Positions 49,131 through 60,740 of a DNA stretch of 64,000 nucleotides are shown here, piece by piece. The notes under the pieces are model-generated. The model ran no database searches. It was given only the letters and a program-made list of their open reading frames with translations, and had not been told where the DNA came from. Every line of letters begins with the position of its first letter. The first letter of the stretch is position 1. The position numbers and the translations under genes were made by a program. The DNA comes from Sycobia sp. Sy_11 (Eukaryota > Arthropoda > Insecta > Hymenoptera > Epichrysomallidae). The stretch lies in contig JACCIC010000019.1 in NCBI GenBank assembly GCA_018907035.1, forward strand, positions 3,613,001-3,677,000. Reading direction: 5' to 3'.

Positions 49131-49720
49131 AAAAAGCATCGGGATTCCGAAACACACAATAATGATAGTGTTAAATGGGTCGAGACTCGAGAGCTTAATG
49201 CCTCCTCCTCCCCCCCCCCGCTCCCTTTCCATATCCTGCGGGACTACTGCGTACATATATATATATATATATACTTTGTATACATTATGCGCGATCCACT
49301 GCCATGCAAATAGGGCTTCCGTCTGCCTCGTCGTAACTCTGCGCGGCGCGGCGTGGCGCTATTCGGTACAGCTTTCTTTCCCCGCCAGATTTCGGCTGCG
49401 CCCGTCTGTCGTCCTCGTTCTCGCTCCCTCCCAATCTTTCTCTACCGCCCCCCCCCGTCCACCGGCGCTATTCTAAATAACAAATGCTAGAGTTTTCGTT
49501 ACCGTCGGCCCGAGTGAAACGAAATACACGAATGAAAATTGTTCGCCGATGGGCTCGCTTTGCAATTTAACGCTCGGAGGGAGACGGGGACCTTTTTTTT
49601 TTCGTGTCGCAAGCTGCTACGAGATTGTGTGTTCGTGGGTAAAAAAATGTCTTTTAACATTTTGCCGAATCGAAAGACCGCGTTACTCGTCATTTTTGCA
49701 TTGTAGTAATGGAAATAGAA
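49131..49720. other. CpG-rich block
   Basis: GC-rich DNA with C runs (49210-49220, 49448-49457) and a short TA tract (49254-49273). Opposed short frames are not recognised. Confidence 0.5.
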
Positions 49721-51210
49721 TCGTTTTCAAGGAAAAATGCGTATACAACTAAATTTTGACATTTAGACACTGAATTTGAATATTATTTCTTGCATTTACA
49801 TATGCTTTATCATTCATTAATGCATCGCAAATTCTTGTAATTTAATTCGCAGAGTATAAATTTATTTTAATGCAATTACCTCTGTACCCAAAATTTAAAT
49901 TTCCCATCTATCTGTTCCTACATTCGTTAAGATTACGCGATTAAACATTATAAAATAAAGAAATCTAAATAATAATCGATAACAATGAATCCAGATAAAA
50001 ATGATATAATTTTTGTAATTTATTAATAGTAATTAGTTGATATATTAGTACAAGTTTATTATAATAAATAAATATTCTTTCTTTTTGAAAAAGAAATCCA
50101 AAAGAAATCGATGTCATTGTGCATAGAGCAAGGAGAAAAATAATTTTATAATCATTTCCCGTCAAAAGTTCAAGCTATTATAGAAATGATTTTCTTAAAG
50201 TAATGGCAAACTTTACAGTTTCAATCAAAGAATAAAGAAGTTTGTAAGAATTTTTATAAGCGATTATCAAAGGCTGAGAATTTTAATAGAATTTTCAGTT
50301 CTTTTTCGCCCCATCTTTACTTTGTGAAAGATTTTTTCGAAGATTGTTAAGAAAGTTACTTTTTAAGCAAACATAAAATTCATAAAATCTACATCTTCTA
50401 AATTCAACAGAAGAATACTATCTTTTCGTAAGCAAAATAATTGTTAGACATAAGATAAGGTTTGCTGACATTTGTAATGACCCTGGAAAGTTAGTAAAAT
50501 TCATTTCTAACTTATTCTGTGTTTAAACGTAGTACAAACATTAACGTAAATAATAATTATTACATTAAAATTAGTAATGCATCCGAGGGAAGCTTTTCTG
50601 TTTGTTGGTCTGGCAAATTTAAGACAAACTTGGAAGTAACTTCAAATTAAGTAAGATATATAAACGTAAGAATAAATTAAGATGAATACTTGTGTATAAT
50701 GTACATATTAATTATCTCTTTTACACTTTAACTTATACTATTGAAAAATTCTTAAACAAACAAATTGCGTTTGATTACATCCCTTACCTTAACATTATGT
50801 GTCGCCCATAATATTTATTTTAAAACATCTATATCGTCTATATTATTCAAGGAAATTAAACACAAAACAAAAAATCCAAAATTAGTAAGATTGAAAATGT
50901 AGATGAACACCTATAAATAATTGTAAGATATAGCAAAAAAACGTCGATTAAAAAGTTTTATAAATTTTACTGGTCCCACTGATCTCAGCTTTTCTTATTT
51001 AAAAAAAAAAAAAAGAAGCAACGCTCACTTTTGGCTCCGTTTTTAAGGCGAACTGTAAGAATTAATGTTATTTAGTTTTTTTTTTCAGAAATCTACTTAA
51101 TATGAAGTAAGCAAGTACCGATACTTCAGGTAAACCGGATTTTCAGTTAAAATAGTACCAAAAATTGTAAACAGTTTGTCAAATAAACCATATAATTACA
51201 ATACGAAAGT
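49721..51210. other. AT-rich non-coding stretch
   Basis: About 1.5 kb of unique AT-rich sequence with an A14 run at about 51001-51014. No open frame above 66 codons and no microsatellite. Confidence 0.65.
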
Positions 51211-52060
51211 CCTTCAATGAATGCCTGTCTCAGCAACGATAAAAGGAAAAAAATCGAGTTCATCCATACTTGTCTACGGCCCTCGGGCGATCGCTCGGTA
51301 CGCGACAACAGACGGGACTCCCCGCCGCGGCCGACCACCCGTACCCCCGCCCCGGGCCCGCGCGCCCGAGACAGTTACGACGTCCAGGCGCGCGACCCAC
51401 TCGCGTTACATCCGCCCGCGCTCACGGCGCGCTCGTAAATGGCCAAGACTCTAGCCCCTCCTCCTCCTCCTCCTCCTCCTCCTCTCCCAAGTCCTGGAAA
51501 GTTACAGCCCTCCCCCTGCCCCCCCCCACCACCACCGCCATACCCCGGCACTCCGGCGATGCGCTACCAAAGCACGCGCGCGCTCGCACACGTGCGAACG
51601 GCGAATAAAACTCGCGTTTACGGGGGGGCACGTATCGGTGGGGGGGGGGGACACGGACGCGCCCCGGTATTCTTGCCGCGCGTTCGTTCGGCCGATGCTC
51701 GCGGTCTCTCGCCGGGGTGATTCGATCGACGACAGGGACGCGCGTGTAGATAATACGTGCCCCGGGACATTTTTTTCCCCTTCTTCGTCGGCTTTCTTTC
51801 GAATTCGCGCGAAAAGGCGCGCCGTTAGCCCCTCCCCCCGCCCCACCTTCATTTTCCCGGCCCCGCGAAAAGTGCTCGGTGCCAGCGTAGGATCGCAACA
51901 AGTGAATATCTCCGATCATTAGACGGTTGGCGGCGGGCGCGGTGGTGTATTTCTGTATACGATAGGAATTCACGGGCGGATGGAAATTAGATGGATTGTC
52001 GAGGACGTGCTCGCGATCGTTTTATTCCGTGTTCTTGAACTCGATACGGCTTGCTTAAAG
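51211..52060. other. Very GC-rich CpG block
   Basis: This is the most GC-rich stretch here, with frames of 73-183 codons open in five or six phases at once. The 183-codon minus frame (51422-51973) has a poly-Glu run from a CCT repeat and Arg/Gly-rich text elsewhere. G10-type runs lie at about 51642-51650. I see no domain. Confidence 0.5.
51456..51486 (+). repeat. (CCT)n trinucleotide repeat
   Basis: About nine CCT units on the plus strand form a pure polypyrimidine tract. More C-rich text follows to about 51535. Confidence 0.93.
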
Positions 52061-53605
52061 TTTACGTTGACGGACCAATTTCGTCTGATAAAGATATTGT
52101 ATTGTATTTGCCTGACATGTCTAAGATACGATTCGACATTCTTTTTCTCGTATTAAGTATTTACTTAGAATTCTTATACAAGTAAAGAAAGTGAAAGCAA
52201 TGAAAGATACTCGATGAGAATCGTTGCGGACCATTTTATATATATTATTGTTTGATCTATTATTGGGCTATTCTCGTTTTTGTCAAAATTTAAAATCTAA
52301 ATAATGTTGACTCGAGGACGACAGGAGCTTTCGCGAAATTATCCACAGTCAGACAGAATTCCAATCATAAAAATATTAAAACAAAATTAAATTACGATTA
52401 AATTAGATCGAAGCGGATAAAAACTTTACAACATTTTTTTATGCATGAATTAGGAAAATTCTTTAAAACATTGGATTTATTTCGTCTTTTCACTGCCGAA
52501 CGAAAATACCTAAGAGTTCATTAAAAATGTATTATCTATGTTATACAACAATCTATGGTATACAATGAATGATATGAAAATAGGAAGTGAAATTGTATTT
52601 GTGTCGCCTTTCAATGAACATCAAAAGCTATGCAAATTTTTGAAACCAAATGAGCGTCGATCTGCCGACCCTAACAGCTTTATGAATAGAACTACGGAGA
52701 GCGAAAAATATTTACGTCGAACCATCGACATCGTATCTGTCATGTTTGTAAGTCGCTGAAGCAGTAGTCACGTAAGAGGATTGGGGACAAGGGACGAGGA
52801 GTATAGAAAGAAACTTGTAGAGGCAGTAAGTGCTCGGCTACCGAAGCTCGTAGAGCTAATGTAAATAAACACATATAGTGAGTACTCGCTCTTGATTACT
52901 CACCCCTCTTACGCTACAATATCGACGAATAAATTATTAAAAATTTACAATTGTCCTTTACGTCGGAATTAATTGATACTTCGACCTTAACAGAGGTATT
53001 AACAATATCTCAAAATCTATACAACACTTGCAAAGTCTGAATGAAAAAAAGAAATTCATTAGATTGAAATAAATGTTTAATTCCGTTCTCGTCGTTAAAT
53101 ATTTGTAAATGAAGTGAAGAATTTTTCATCCATTTTTAGTAAAAGCTTATATGAAATTAAAAAGATTTCGTTATTTCAAATAAATACTTGATTCTTAGAG
53201 GCGAACTAAAGCTTTATTTGAAACTATTGAATTTTTTACTATAGAGGACTATATTTTGAATTTTTTAGATAAATAGAAAAAAACTCTAACGAAATATGAT
53301 ACAAAGAACATTTATACATAGCATTAATTTTAATATCATATTTACCTTTAAGTATAGAATTTAAAGAACAAGAAATGAATGACTGCTTATCTTTTTGTAT
53401 TCCACACAAACCTATATCTCGCAATCTTACAATCGATCGTAGAAACAAATAATCTTAGACAAATTTTCTCAGCTGCATACGTATGTGTGGGTGTGTGTGC
53501 AAAATACGACGTCCATAAAATTTTGCGGTATACACGTCGAAAATTACAGGAACATAAAGACTCGATACCTGTCGATAAGCTTCCGAAACCTATAAAAGGT
53601 ATGCT

Positions 53606-53608
<3 letters not shown>
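52061..53608. other. AT-rich non-coding stretch
   Basis: AT-rich unique sequence. Frames of 69-73 codons are not distinctive. A small CpG-richer patch lies at about 52770-52860. No repeats are seen. Confidence 0.6.

Positions 53609-53656
<48 letters not shown>
53609..53656. repeat. (TA)n microsatellite, 48 bp
   Basis: A pure TA alternation, ending in an ATACATATG junction. Confidence 0.97.
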
Positions 53657-53658
<2 letters not shown>

Positions 53659-53720
53659 GCGCTACAGGAAAGCAGATAAAACTCATATAAAGTAGAAACA
53701 AGCAGAAAAGTACACGGGAC

Positions 53721-54140
53721 GAAAGAAAGAATGGTATAGAAAAATAACCGGTGGCTATGACCAGTACGTCCGCTCCATCGAGAGCAGCCCCTAGTCAGTA
53801 CCGACGGCAATCCTTGTCGAGGACGACGACGACGACCGGCGAAAGCTCGAACGGCGATACTTCGTCGAATAACGCCGGCTGAACGTCCGCGACGGGGGGA
53901 GACGAACGCGAGGCCGCGCGACGTTTCGTCGGCCGAAAGATTGACAAAGTCGACTGCTCGGTAGGCGGGCGGTACGTCGGGACGCGTTTTCGACGTTTCA
54001 AATGAGACGCGATGCAACAAGCGACGTTTACGGATCGTCGACGAGGTGGAATTTCTCGGCGCGAGTGGCGAATAGAAGAAAACGACATTGTCAACGCGCG
54101 GTAAAATCTTTCTAAAACGTCGTTCCACTGCTCGTCGTCT
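53721..54140. other. CpG-rich block
   Basis: GC-rich unique sequence with CGA/GAC triplet text at about 53817-53840. The 194-codon minus frame (53544-54128) ends in Tyr-Ile repeats from the TA tract and otherwise is Arg/Ser-rich. Not recognised. Confidence 0.5.
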
Positions 54141-54830
54141 ACTCTGGATTTTCAGCTAACTGGTTGTATTGACAACGAGCTAATATTCATTATGAAACGT
54201 GAAGCGCAAAAATGTTCGCTTATATAATGCATATCGATCGAATAACGTTTCATCAATGAATGAATAATTTAAAGTCTAAAGTCTTCTTTGTCTGTAGATA
54301 TAATTGTTACTTCGCCCCTAATGTAATTGATTATTTGATTAAGTATTGGTGGTTGATTGAAGAGAAATCGGTAAAAAAGCGACGTGAACTTGCTCAGTTA
54401 GATATCGAAAGCGCGCAGACCTACTTGTTTACTAAATACAAACGATATTCGACCGCGCACTCGTGTCCAGCTTGAACTGATATAAACACGAGGAATAAAG
54501 CTTTGTTTCACGGCATTCCTGAGAAAACAAAGTGGAACTAAAATTAATATAACATACAATTTCAGGAGACAAATTATTAACATAACCATAATAAGCATTA
54601 CTAGAGATCTCGCCTAAGGATATCTTGATTAGACAACGGATCTCTACTAATCATTCATTCTTTGCCAACCCCTACTTCGTCGAAGTACTGTTCGGCGACA
54701 GGAAATCGATAACGAAGCTTCGTCCAGTCAGTCTTCATAGACCCGATTTTTTTTAGATTTTTTAAATGCCGGAGCTTTGATCTTGCCAATAAAATCTAGG
54801 ACCAAAGCCAATGAATTAGGCTGACGAAAA
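54141..54830. other. AT-rich stretch with CGAAG palindromes
   Basis: AT-rich unique sequence. The only structured part is 54673-54723, with two palindromes built on CTTCG/CGAAG. Confidence 0.55.
54673..54723. promoter_or_regulatory. Paired CGAAG/CTTCG palindromes (HSE-like)
   Basis: TACTTCG-T-CGAAGTA (54673-54687) and ACGAAGCTTCGT (54712-54723) are perfect palindromes. The second contains GAAnnTTC, the unit known from heat-shock elements. Two units 25 bp apart are not a classical contiguous element, so function is uncertain. Confidence 0.25.
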
Positions 54831-55060
54831 AGAAATCATCCCCTACCCCCTCCCCCGCTCCGTCTCTCGAAGAAGCAATCGTACAGAAACGCCGAGCCTA
54901 CCGCTGGATTAACGAGGGGCGTGCGCCCTAGATTTAAGTGAAACGATATTTCACTCAGCACCTGCCCCGCCGTGTTTACGAAACGAATCGCTCGCCACAC
55001 ACAGCCGCCGGCCGCGAGCTTTGACGCTCGCGCACTGACACTCCGTGAAACGCAAGCGAT

Positions 55061-55099
55061 GAGAAAGACAGAGAGAGAGAGAGAGACAGAGAGCAAGAG
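55061..55099 (-). repeat. Imperfect (GA)n tract
   Basis: A purine-rich tract on the plus strand, with CA interruptions. Confidence 0.85.
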
Positions 55100-55200
55100 G
55101 GAGGACCCACGGCAGTAAACACGAACAAGCGCGGCGGCGCGATAAGGCGCGAGCTGCCACTGCCCGTTCACTTCGCCCCGATATATATACATACATACGT

Positions 55201-55222
55201 AGAATACGCTCGAGCGTATTCT
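55201..55222. promoter_or_regulatory. 22-bp perfect palindrome centred on CTCGAG
   Basis: AGAATACGCTC (55201-55211) is followed at once by its exact reverse complement, GAGCGTATTCT (55212-55222), with no spacer. Palindromes of this length are rare by chance outside simple repeats. It could bind a symmetric factor or be a fold-back remnant. Confidence 0.5.
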
Positions 55223-55668
55223 AATACAAGTTCGCGGAGCGCTATCCCCGCCCCCCCCCGCCTCCTGCGCAACCGCTCTCGCGGATTCTCTCTGTCGCGC
55301 CGCCCAAGCGCGTATCGCGCGGCTCGTTCTACGTACACCTGCTGAAAAAAAGCTCGACGGAACGGATTCTTGGGCGAATCCACGCCGGTGGATCTGTCGT
55401 TTATTTTTACCGTGGCGCGATGGTCGAGGAGCGATGCTTTTGTACTCGCGTGAAATTAGTCTGAGAGCCCCCCGCCCCCCGCGCCCTGTCGCGGCTAATG
55501 GGTCGCTCCGTGCGGCGCTCCCTCCCCCCGCCCCCGCAGCAATCCGATTTCGCGCGAAAACGCCTCCGCCAATGGGTCGATTGCGACGCGAGACGCGAAA
55601 TCCAGGCAATGCGACTGATTGGATGAAAGCTCTCGAGCGAGCGAGACAGTTAGAGAGAGAGAGAAAAA

Positions 55669-56001
55669 ATGGTAAAAGTGCAGAATAATTATGCCCACCC
55701 GCTTGCATTACGTTTGCATGAGATTGACGGGCTAATGTTCGAACTGGACGTTAATTCTGTTCACATTCTGCTCGAACTGGGGACTCGTTGTGAAAGAAAT
55801 TGCTATAGATCGCATCGATTCGTATATTTTCCACTTTCTGAGAGTTTTCACGACGACGTCGCGTCAAGGGAACAATGGCGATTCTGCGTCGATCAATCGT
55901 CGATCGTTGTAAACGCTTCTGAAAAGCCCATCGCACAGACTGCGCTACTTTCGTCCGAACAGGTGACAATTAAGAAGTCCGACGAGTACGTAGAACTTTG
56001 A
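55669..56001 (+). other. Unassigned 110-codon frame
   Basis: A plus frame in ordinary-composition DNA with a balanced residue mix and no simple repeat, just downstream of the CpG-rich block and a short GA run. Minus frames of 72 and 66 codons overlap it. No motif, signal peptide or membrane segment is recognised. It could be a chance frame or an exon fragment. Confidence 0.12.
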
Positions 56002-56870
56002 GTAGTATTAGTGTTAATTGTACAGCACCGTAAACTTGTAACGCAGCGCCGGGCCCTCTTGTTTAAGGGGATAACTTTTCGTCTACTACTCACGGCATTA
56101 ATTACTTATGTCGCGACCTTACTCGATTCAATTTGTTCGGCGTTACGTTCGTAGACTTCAGCTAGGATAATTTTATTTCATCCGAGTAGCCTTCGAGCAA
56201 CTACACCTTGCTGAATCCGCCAAGTACAGAGTATTACATTATAACTGTGTATTACGTTTAGCCTCGAATCGTTTCCAAGATATCCAAACATCTTCTAATC
56301 AATTCTAACTCATTGATTATATATTATGTTCTCTTATATTTGAGCCTGGTGATGGAATTTTTCTGTCTGCGAATTGTTTTGTCAGTCCAGATTGCTCTTG
56401 ATTATACACGTCAAAAACATCGCTCTTGATAAGATTGGGTAGCAGGACCTTAAGCTTGAACTTAACGGATATCATCAAAGTAAATATCAGTGAGATAATA
56501 GTGATAACCTATAAAAGCTGATTCATAGCAAATAAATGACAAAACCATCAAATTCGTATCGCAATATCATAATTAAAACAATCAGAGGATACTGAACGGA
56601 ATCAATCCCAGGTACTAATATATTAGTATTCAAATATTTTATTAATGAAATATAATATATTGAATGGAATATAAATTCATGTATTATTAATTATTACATA
56701 GAATTGCAATCTATATTAACGATTGCCTTAGCCGGTTTTGTGCAGTAAAATTCACAATCATTCTGAAATTATACCTTATCTTCAGTATTGCAAAAGAACC
56801 ATGCGCGTATGAATTTTTCATGATTTTCATAAAATTTTGTAGATAATTTTGTAATAAACACTTCCTGAGA
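56002..56870. other. AT-rich non-coding stretch
   Basis: Unique AT-rich sequence with no gene or repeat signal. Confidence 0.6.
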
Positions 56871-56879
56871 CATAAAATC

Positions 56880-57374
56880 TTGAGAATTCCCTCGCTCAAG
56901 TACACCCGCTACTATCTGCGAATCTGCTTCGCGCCAAGAACTTTTTGTCGCTTGAATTACCGATCCTTGCTGCATTCGCCTCCGTACGGAGGCGCGCACG
57001 TGACAGTCGTGAATTGGTCGCGTTTCTTTGTCTCCAAATCAAGCGTACCTGTACGTTTCCTGCGTGCAATGCCATTTGCGACTCGAGGAGAAAACGACAG
57101 CATATTGTTCCATGGGTAACGAAACTTGCAGCTGGTTCGGGCTTTTAGCCAGTGTGACATTCGGCTCGGCATTCGGCATTTCATATCTCCAGGACTGTTC
57201 ATCAACGGTCTTGGAGTTCACGCTAGCACCTTTTCTGCTCGTGATCAAATTGACATCATCCCAAAGATGCACGAACGTCTAGCAGATAGAATTCTCCAAG
57301 TTCTATGCCAAGTCGCTTCTGTTTCTCATTTCTACATTTATTCTTACGCAAACGAAGACTTTATGCGCAACTAA
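56880..57374. other. Unique segment open in several frames, possible decayed coding DNA
   Basis: Plus frames of 79, 84 and 82 codons and minus frames of 77 and 82 codons all cover this 0.5 kb of ordinary composition. Their products are non-repetitive, which differs from the GC-rich false frames elsewhere. The 77-codon minus frame (57039-57272) has the most protein-like mix. I could not connect any of them to a known family and see no clear splice signals. Confidence 0.15.
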
Positions 57375-57841
57375 AGCATGTAACCGTTCGCGAAGCATCT
57401 ATAAAGTCGTGGCGAAAGCTCGTCGTCGCTTCCAGCCGCAAGTCCCCACTAAAATCCCCCCCTCCCCCGAACCAAACGAAATTCTCGCGCCCGCGGAAAA
57501 ACGCTCCCCACTCCCAGGGATCTCCGTCGGGGCGACAGGCTGACGTAGCCTCGCGCCTCCTCCCCCCTCCCCCAACCCCCCACGGTCCTTTGCTGATACT
57601 GCGAATACGTCGCGCGAGCCGTGCTTCGAGGTACGTGTTATACCGACGCTCGCTATACGATGCATGTATATACGCAGACACGCGCAGACACCGACGCGGG
57701 AACCATCGGCAGTCAGCTGTCGCGGGACTCCCCTTCTGCGCCCCCCCCTCTCTCTGCCGCCAGCTTCCCTCGGCCGCGAGTTTCGCGCGACGCTAAGTAG
57801 GTTAATTACAGGGCGGGCGCGAGCGCACCGCGATCGCCGAT

Positions 57842-57902
<61 letters not shown>

Positions 57903-58240
57903 ATATACAGTCGCGATGCGTCTTCTTCAAGGAGGCAGACGACGCGCGCGGCGGACGTCTGTCGGCTCCGAATCACGAAGCGAGAAGGAGGATCGGAATG
58001 GGTTCGGGGGCCCGATGAAGATCGCACGCCCGGGTGATGTTTGAGGAACGCGAACTCTTTTTCCACCCGCGATCCGTGTATCTTAGATTATCGAAGTGCG
58101 CAGGTTGTTCCGGGCGCGCGAATGAACGAATGGAAATGAGCGATTAATTGGCCGTGTTGGAAAATGCATTGAATTCTTGCGTGAGAATTTTCGGGGAGCT
58201 CCACTGTACGATGTTAAACGTCGCGAATTACTCTTGTTTC
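57375..58240. other. CpG-rich block with a (TA)n tract
   Basis: GC-rich DNA with C-rich runs (57456-57470, 57558-57580) and overlapping frames of 86-163 codons on both strands. None is recognised. Confidence 0.5.
57844..57890. repeat. (TA)n microsatellite, 47 bp, with GTAT tail
   Basis: A pure TA alternation followed by GTATGTAT and a short TATATA. Confidence 0.97.
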
Positions 58241-58860
58241 TATTTTTTTTTTTGTTGTGTTTACTTTGTCAAGTTAACGTATATATCGCTGAGTTATAGG
58301 GAGATTTAGTTTTAAGATAATTTTGACATGAAAATATCCAAATAATACAATGATCTATTGCTGTGCCTCAACATTACATTTCAAGCTGCTATGTGAACAA
58401 AGATCTTCGTAATCGTGTCAGAGTAAAAGTGTTATTCATAAAATAGTATCCGAAAATAATATTTATTACGAATTCTTACAATTAATGATTTTCTTGTATT
58501 CGGTTTATCTCTAAAACTGTTGCGGAGTAAGTATTTTTTAAATGTTAATATGAACCTTACTTGAATGTGAATGAATTAATGACTTACAGTATTGTTCCGT
58601 ATTCATTTTGTTTATATTATGTGATTTTATGAATATTTAATCAGTCAGACTAACAAAACCTATTCTTACATGCATTATTTACTTTCATTCTTAGGTTTTA
58701 TGATACAAAAACTATTTTAGTCGTACACTAAAACAAAAAAATCTGACAATAACTACCTTCGATAACTCTGTATAGTTCATTATTGCAGTAATTTAAACAA
58801 TTCTCTAAAAACTCAAAACTTCAAAGAACATAATTTAAAATCTCTTCATTATAAACTCGC
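58241..58860. other. AT-rich non-coding stretch
   Basis: Unique AT-rich sequence without features. Confidence 0.6.
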
Positions 58861-58861
58861 A

Positions 58862-58894
58862 GTATATATGCATGCATGCGTGCACGCACACACG
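58862..58894. repeat. 33-bp alternating purine-pyrimidine tract
   Basis: Strict purine-pyrimidine alternation moves from TATA through ATGC units and GCGTGCACGC to CACACG. The mixed composition with GC-rich centre is Z-DNA-prone. Confidence 0.8.
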
Positions 58895-59080
58895 AAGATG
58901 CTACGTAGATCACGAAGATATGCACATAAGAAGATCTTGCGAAATTTTTTCGACCTCTGACGGTCGAACGGTCCAGTCCTCGAATAGTTGTGCATCGTCT
59001 GAATGCTCTATTGGAAATAGAAACTAGATGAAAATTTATAGAAAGAAAATAAAACGGCTGTGTGGATAATATATACAGGC

Positions 59081-59085
<5 letters not shown>

Positions 59086-59124
<39 letters not shown>
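59086..59124. repeat. (TA)n microsatellite, 39 bp
   Basis: A pure TA alternation ending in ACATGCATGC. Confidence 0.97.
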
Positions 59125-59128
<4 letters not shown>

Positions 59129-59167
59129 GCATGCGCATCAAGCACTCGAATGGTCTATACACGCATA

Positions 59168-59256
59168 TCTCTTTCTATATCTCTCTTTTCCTCCCTCTCT
59201 CTCCCTCTCTCCCTCTCTCTCTCTCTCTCCCTCTCTCTCTCTCCCTCCCTCTCTTT
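59168..59256 (+). repeat. (CT)n tract with CCCT interruptions
   Basis: A long pyrimidine run on the plus strand, 44 bp downstream of the TA tract. Confidence 0.92.
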
Positions 59257-59705
59257 CGCGAATTTTTCCAGAACTCCGTCGAGACATCGTCCAGAACCGG
59301 CGCGAGATTGTCAAAGCTCGACGACGCTTTTCGAGGCGTTCCGACCGGTCGAGCGGAAAATAATTCCTTCCCTCCCCGGGCCCCGTTCCATTATTGGGAA
59401 TACATTAGCGCTGGGACGTTGGAAATCGAATATCGAGCGGCGTGGGCGCCAGGAGCGGGATACGAGATTTTGGAAGACGGAATAACCGAAGACTAGGACT
59501 GATTCGCGCGTCGGACTTTTTAGCTCTCGCCGGCGTTCGCGAAGGAAGCGCATCGAATGTACGCCCGAAAGATTTGCGAGAATCTCATGCCGCGGTACTT
59601 GCGATTTCTGTTCCGTGCGCACGATACTTCGTAATCGATACCGTAAATCATCCACCGGCGTATAATTTCGAAATTCCAACAATTAGGTCGAAGCTACCGA
59701 GTTCC

Positions 59706-59709
<4 letters not shown>
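59257..59709. other. CpG-rich unique segment ending in a long A run
   Basis: Unique GC-rich DNA with overlapping frames of 78-144 codons on both strands. None is recognised. It abuts a pure A34 run, so a retroposed copy of a transcript is conceivable. No poly(A) signal hexamer lies in the 30 bases before the run. Confidence 0.3.

Positions 59710-59743
<34 letters not shown>
59710..59743 (+). repeat. A34 homopolymer with A-rich tail
   Basis: The longest homopolymer in the window. It is followed by A-rich text with single C or G interruptions to about 59800, as often seen at ageing poly(A) tails. Confidence 0.9.
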
Positions 59744-59744
<1 letters not shown>

Positions 59745-59799
59745 AGAAAAAACAAAAACGCACTAAACAAACAAAAATAAACGAACAAATAATGAAAAA

Positions 59800-60238
59800 C
59801 AAGCCACTGCAAAAGGCTGCACTTTACCGGCTCCGCTCTTTGTAAAGCGGAAAATTTACGACGGCCTCGGTCGATATATGTGTTTCCGCGTTATAAAGGA
59901 AACAAGAACGATACGGATTGAACCGAAGGCCATTACGCAAATGCCATTGAATCATTTATCAAAATCTGGGGAGGGTTCGGAACGCCAACTGGTCCGAGTC
60001 GCGAGTTCGCGGCAGCGCCGCGGAAAAGGATCTCCCGCCCGGCGAGGCGTGCGCTTCGCGTTTGCCTCCTGGCGAAAAAATATTTACCCCCCCCCCCAAA
60101 CGCCCCTACCACTCGCCCTCGTTGCGCAGCCTTCGTCAAACATCGGACGAAAGCCCAAATAAAACGTTGAGAAAACGAAGTTTATAAACTGAAAGCTCAT
60201 GCATAATTTACTTTAATGGCACTCTGCGAGAGCAAAAG

Positions 60239-60240
<2 letters not shown>
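59800..60240. other. CpG-rich unique segment
   Basis: GC-rich DNA with a C9 run at about 60087-60096. Opposed 94- and 68-codon frames are not recognised. Confidence 0.5.

Positions 60241-60241
<1 letters not shown>

Positions 60242-60282
<41 letters not shown>
60242..60282 (+). repeat. (CT)n microsatellite, 41 bp
   Basis: A pure CT alternation followed by ATTCATTCA. Confidence 0.97.
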
Positions 60283-60285
<3 letters not shown>

Positions 60286-60740
60286 CATTCACTCTCTGTC
60301 TCTCGCATCGGAGCTGGATATAAACAAGTCCGGCCGGGCTAATGTTAAAGGTATAATATTAATAATTGCGTTATTATTTACGAATAAATGGTGGATTAAA
60401 AAGGATTCGAAAAGTAGATAATGATTATATTAAAATTCATTTTGCTCTTTTCAATAAGCTGCCGGGATAAATTGGCAAACGCGATAGCTTTATCAAAAAA
60501 TATGAATCAATGGTAAGTCATTGTGCGTTGTGCGGTTTTCTTCGTTAGTTCCATTCAATCGTCAATGTAAAGGGCAAGAAAATTTTTAGAAACATAAATT
60601 TCCGTAATAAGTTTACTCGAAGCCTATCGAATGTTCGGTCGATTGTAAAAGAAAGTTACGACTAGAACAAAGCGAGTATTAAAGAAAGTTCCCTTATACC
60701 ATATAATAAGAATTTTTCTAATGAACTCCGTGTCACAGGA
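60283..60740. other. AT-rich stretch
   Basis: Unique AT-rich sequence. Nothing is recognised. Confidence 0.6.

Larger units (their letters stand above)
54831..55668. other. Very CpG-rich block
   Basis: GC-rich unique DNA. The 290-codon minus frame (54836-55708) is the second longest in the window. It overlaps other minus frames of 67-81 codons and a plus frame of 84 codons. Its text is Arg/Ser/Ala-rich with a Leu-Ser run from the GA tract and no recognisable domain. I attribute it to scarce stop codons. Confidence 0.5.

Noticed and set aside
53544..54128. 194-codon minus frame
   Set aside because: Part of it is a Tyr-Ile run from the TA tract and the rest is CpG-rich compositional sequence.
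54836..55708. 290-codon minus frame
   Set aside because: It lies in very GC-rich DNA with other frames open on both strands. The product is Arg/Ser/Ala-rich with a repeat-derived Leu-Ser run and no recognisable motif.
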